Shown in pieces: positions 62,359 through 64,000 of a stretch of DNA of 64,000 nt. Every line of letters begins with the position of its first letter. The first letter of the stretch is position 1. The notes under the pieces are model-generated. The model did not search any database and was not told the origin of the DNA. It saw nothing but the letters and a program-made list of their open reading frames with translations. The position numbers and the translations under genes are program-made. Source of the stretch: Cryptomeria japonica (Eukaryota; Streptophyta; Pinopsida; Cupressales; Cupressaceae); contig NW_026729150.1 in NCBI RefSeq assembly GCF_030272615.1, positions 1 to 64,000 on the forward strand, given 5' to 3'.

Positions 62359-63617
62359 CAGCTAAAATGACCAAGGCGATGAGTGGAACTGGATCCCAAG
62401 GCCACTGAGGAAAAGAAGGATAAGAAATACAAAGAAGAATTTGTAGATTTGCTGCAAGGAACTTCCGTTGCTTTGAATACAAATGATTTGACATGGAAAG
62501 ATTTATGGAGCCAATGCAAAAACCCGACCATGCTTCATATGACTGGTTCTGCTCTGTTTCATTATTTCTGGAAAAATAGGGTTTGTTACAAGCTAGGGTT
62601 GTCGTTGCACCAAAAGATCAACCTCTTAATGCCCGATACAATCACTAGACTTGTAGAATCCATAGGAGGCTGTTAAACCATGTCATGAATCCCCACAAGG
62701 GATGCTAGTCCACTGCCAACAATCCCCCTTCCAGCGTCACTCGTCGTGGTCTGCATGATTTGAACCTATGACCAGGCTCTAATAACACTTGTTACAAGCT
62801 AAGGTTACCGTTACACCAAAAGATCGCCCTCAATGCTCGATAAAACCACTAGACTTATAGAATCCACAGGAGGCTATTAAACCATGTCACGAATCCCCAC
62901 GAGGGATGCTGGCCCACTGCCAATAGAGTTAAGGGTGTCCTGATGTCAAACCCTTGGGATTTAAATATGGAAAAGTTAATTGTGCTAGATGTGTATGTTG
63001 ATGTGGATTTGATCAAAGAGTTGGCCAAACGCTATTGCCTAATATCTAGGGTAATCAAAAGAAAAAACTAGTTTGCTCTAGTTTCAATTAACAGAGCTAG
63101 CTTTGTTGAAGCTTTCTAGATTACTTGTGCTGCATGTACAAATATAGATTTGGAGAGGATTATAGAGGATTATGACAAATAAAAAGTTGTTATCAAGAAG
63201 CATGCAATGCCCAGATTAATGCCTAGGGTGAATAGGAAACCGGTTATAATTCTAGATAGTATCGAACCACCATTTGACATCACACCTTTCCGCCATTATA
63301 CGCATTGTACAATCTATGGATTATGCAGAGTGTTGGATTTTGATGGAGATTCAACAGTGTTAGCTGAATTACTGATGATGGATATGGACATTCAACACCC
63401 CGATGTTAACAAAGATTATGATTATGTGGGCTATGTGGTTGAACACATTCATAATACTCTAGTTGAAATTCAGAGTGGTGCACCCAACCCTACATTCAAG
63501 CATTATTCATTGCTGATAAATTTAATCTTTTTCTACAATGTTGAGTTCATGGATAAAGAATTGGAGCTTTTCAAAGAAGAATTAGGTGTCTTAATGCCAA
63601 TACAAAGATGGACCTAG
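62359..63617 (+). pseudogene. Unrecognised decayed ORF interrupted by a TRIM element
   Basis: The first part (from about 62383: ELDPKATEEKKDKKYKEEF, LTWKDLW, SALFHYFWKNR) runs into the TRIM at 62584. Taking out the 342 bp element and one 5 bp target copy puts the following sequence (GVLMSNPWDLNMEKLIVLD, ELAKRYCLI) and the last open stretch 63207-63617 (MPRLMPRVNRKPV, EPPFDITPFRHYTHCTIYG) in the same frame. Three stops (TAG ~63069, TAG ~63117, TAA ~63180) remain. An ATG at 62368 precedes it in a different frame. I do not recognise the family. Its place after a repeat-rich LTR-like region suggests a retroelement protein, but that is a guess. Confidence 0.5.
62584..62925 (-). mobile_element. TRIM (miniature LTR retrotransposon), 342 bp
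   Basis: Two direct repeats, 62584-62721 (138 bp) and 62790-62925 (136 bp), share tgttacaagcta..ggtt, accaaaagatc and gaatccccac. They enclose only 68 bp. On the minus strand the 5' LTR (right) ends ..GTAACA and is followed after two bases by TGTTATTAGAGCC (plus 62775-62787), a decayed TGGTATCAGAGCC primer-binding site. The interior then ends in a purine tract (GGAAGGGGGAT) abutting the second LTR's TGTTGGCAG. Flanks gggtt (62579-62583) and gagtt (62926-62930) are a target duplication with one change. Confidence 0.85.
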
Positions 63618-64000
63618 GTTTGGGACAGTAGTTTTCCCCATTCTTCTTTCCTTTTCTTTGAAAATTGGATTGTTTTGCCAATTATGGAAATGCTAGAAAT
63701 AAATAGAGAATGATTGTCAATTAATGTTAGGAGAGTTTTGAGACCTTACTAGTATGTTCGAAACTCGTCTATTTCACATAATTGGGGGGACTTTTTCTCT
63801 TTTGATAACTGTACGGTGAACAGAATCTATGGATGTCCTCAGCCTCCCCATATTTTACCAAAATTTGTTCCAATTAGGATTGCTTTTATGGAGTTCATTT
63901 GGCAATTGACCCTAGTTGAAAAAGAATACCTTGGCAAACATAGGAAGGGTTCTCTTCTTCCTAGGCTTTGGGTTGTGTCTGATTTTACCATTGGTAGGAG
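63618..64000 (+). other. 3' continuation of the decayed ORF region
   Basis: The frame of the preceding ORF continues as interrupted peptides (SSFPHSSFLFFENW and IMEMLEIN) with stops, so the former gene probably extended beyond the last open stretch and perhaps out of the window. No domain is recognised. Confidence 0.3.

Noticed and set aside
62770-62790. tRNA-like sequence (ggctctaataaca)
   Set aside because: Only the primer-binding complement to a tRNA 3' end is present and it sits at the expected place in the TRIM element; no cloverleaf can be formed.

Overview
The window looks like intergenic DNA from a plant nuclear genome that is large and rich in transposons. The base composition is AT-rich, there is a plant L-type lectin receptor kinase, the retrotransposons are of plant copia and gypsy type, and the LTRs are long and decayed. 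I favour a gymnosperm (conifer-like) genome, but that is inference from texture and not proof. Only one gene appears intact: a single-exon lectin receptor-like kinase on the minus strand at 15954-18068. Two decayed pieces of the same gene family lie nearby (18836-19065 and 31367-32172).

Layout. 1-2.9 kb: 3' end of a decayed gypsy-type element, with a polypurine tract and LTR start. 4.1-6.8 kb: 3' end of a copia-type element whose 2 kb LTR carries about 17 degenerate copies of a ~67 bp repeat. 6.8-15.9 kb: AT-rich DNA with a TTTGGCG cluster, a foldback element at 9.0-9.2 kb and a long GA microsatellite. 20.6-31.3 kb: a nest. A minus-strand non-autonomous LTR element (about 1.35 kb LTRs, about 1.2 kb interior) carries a full-length plus-strand copia element (Copia-1, 21556-28188, TSD GTAAT) inside its 3' LTR. 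31.4-34.1 kb: a kinase pseudogene joined to the 5' half of a second copia family.

37.0-49.4 kb holds the most interesting object: a large, decayed plus-strand Helitron-type rolling-circle transposon. Its domains run OTU-like protease, DUF6570-like region, Rep/HUH, Pif1-like helicase and endonuclease/exonuclease/phosphatase (Helentron-type architecture), followed by a separate RPA-like gene with introns. The zinc-ribbon exon of that RPA gene is split by a minus-strand copia element (Copia-2, 44206-49109, TSD GAAAC). Just downstream, at 50526-50620, is a fragment resembling the first exon of a TOPLESS-type corepressor gene, and two unidentified exon-like pieces follow. Captured gene fragments would be expected of such an element.

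52.6-57.0 kb: a minus-strand gypsy-type element with recognisable gag only and a 66 bp tandem repeat. 57.1-60.5 kb: a decayed hAT transposase with a BED-type finger. 61.1-62.0 kb: a ~40 bp degenerate repeat rich in CGCAAGCTTGCGAG-like words. 62.4-63.6 kb: an unrecognised decayed ORF interrupted by a 342 bp TRIM element, whose removal restores the frame.

In Copia-1, Copia-2 and the hAT element every premature stop I found is TAG or TGA and none is TAA. That is the pattern expected when methylated CHG and CG cytosines deaminate. Boundaries given as approximate are by-eye estimates; no alignment or database search was run.
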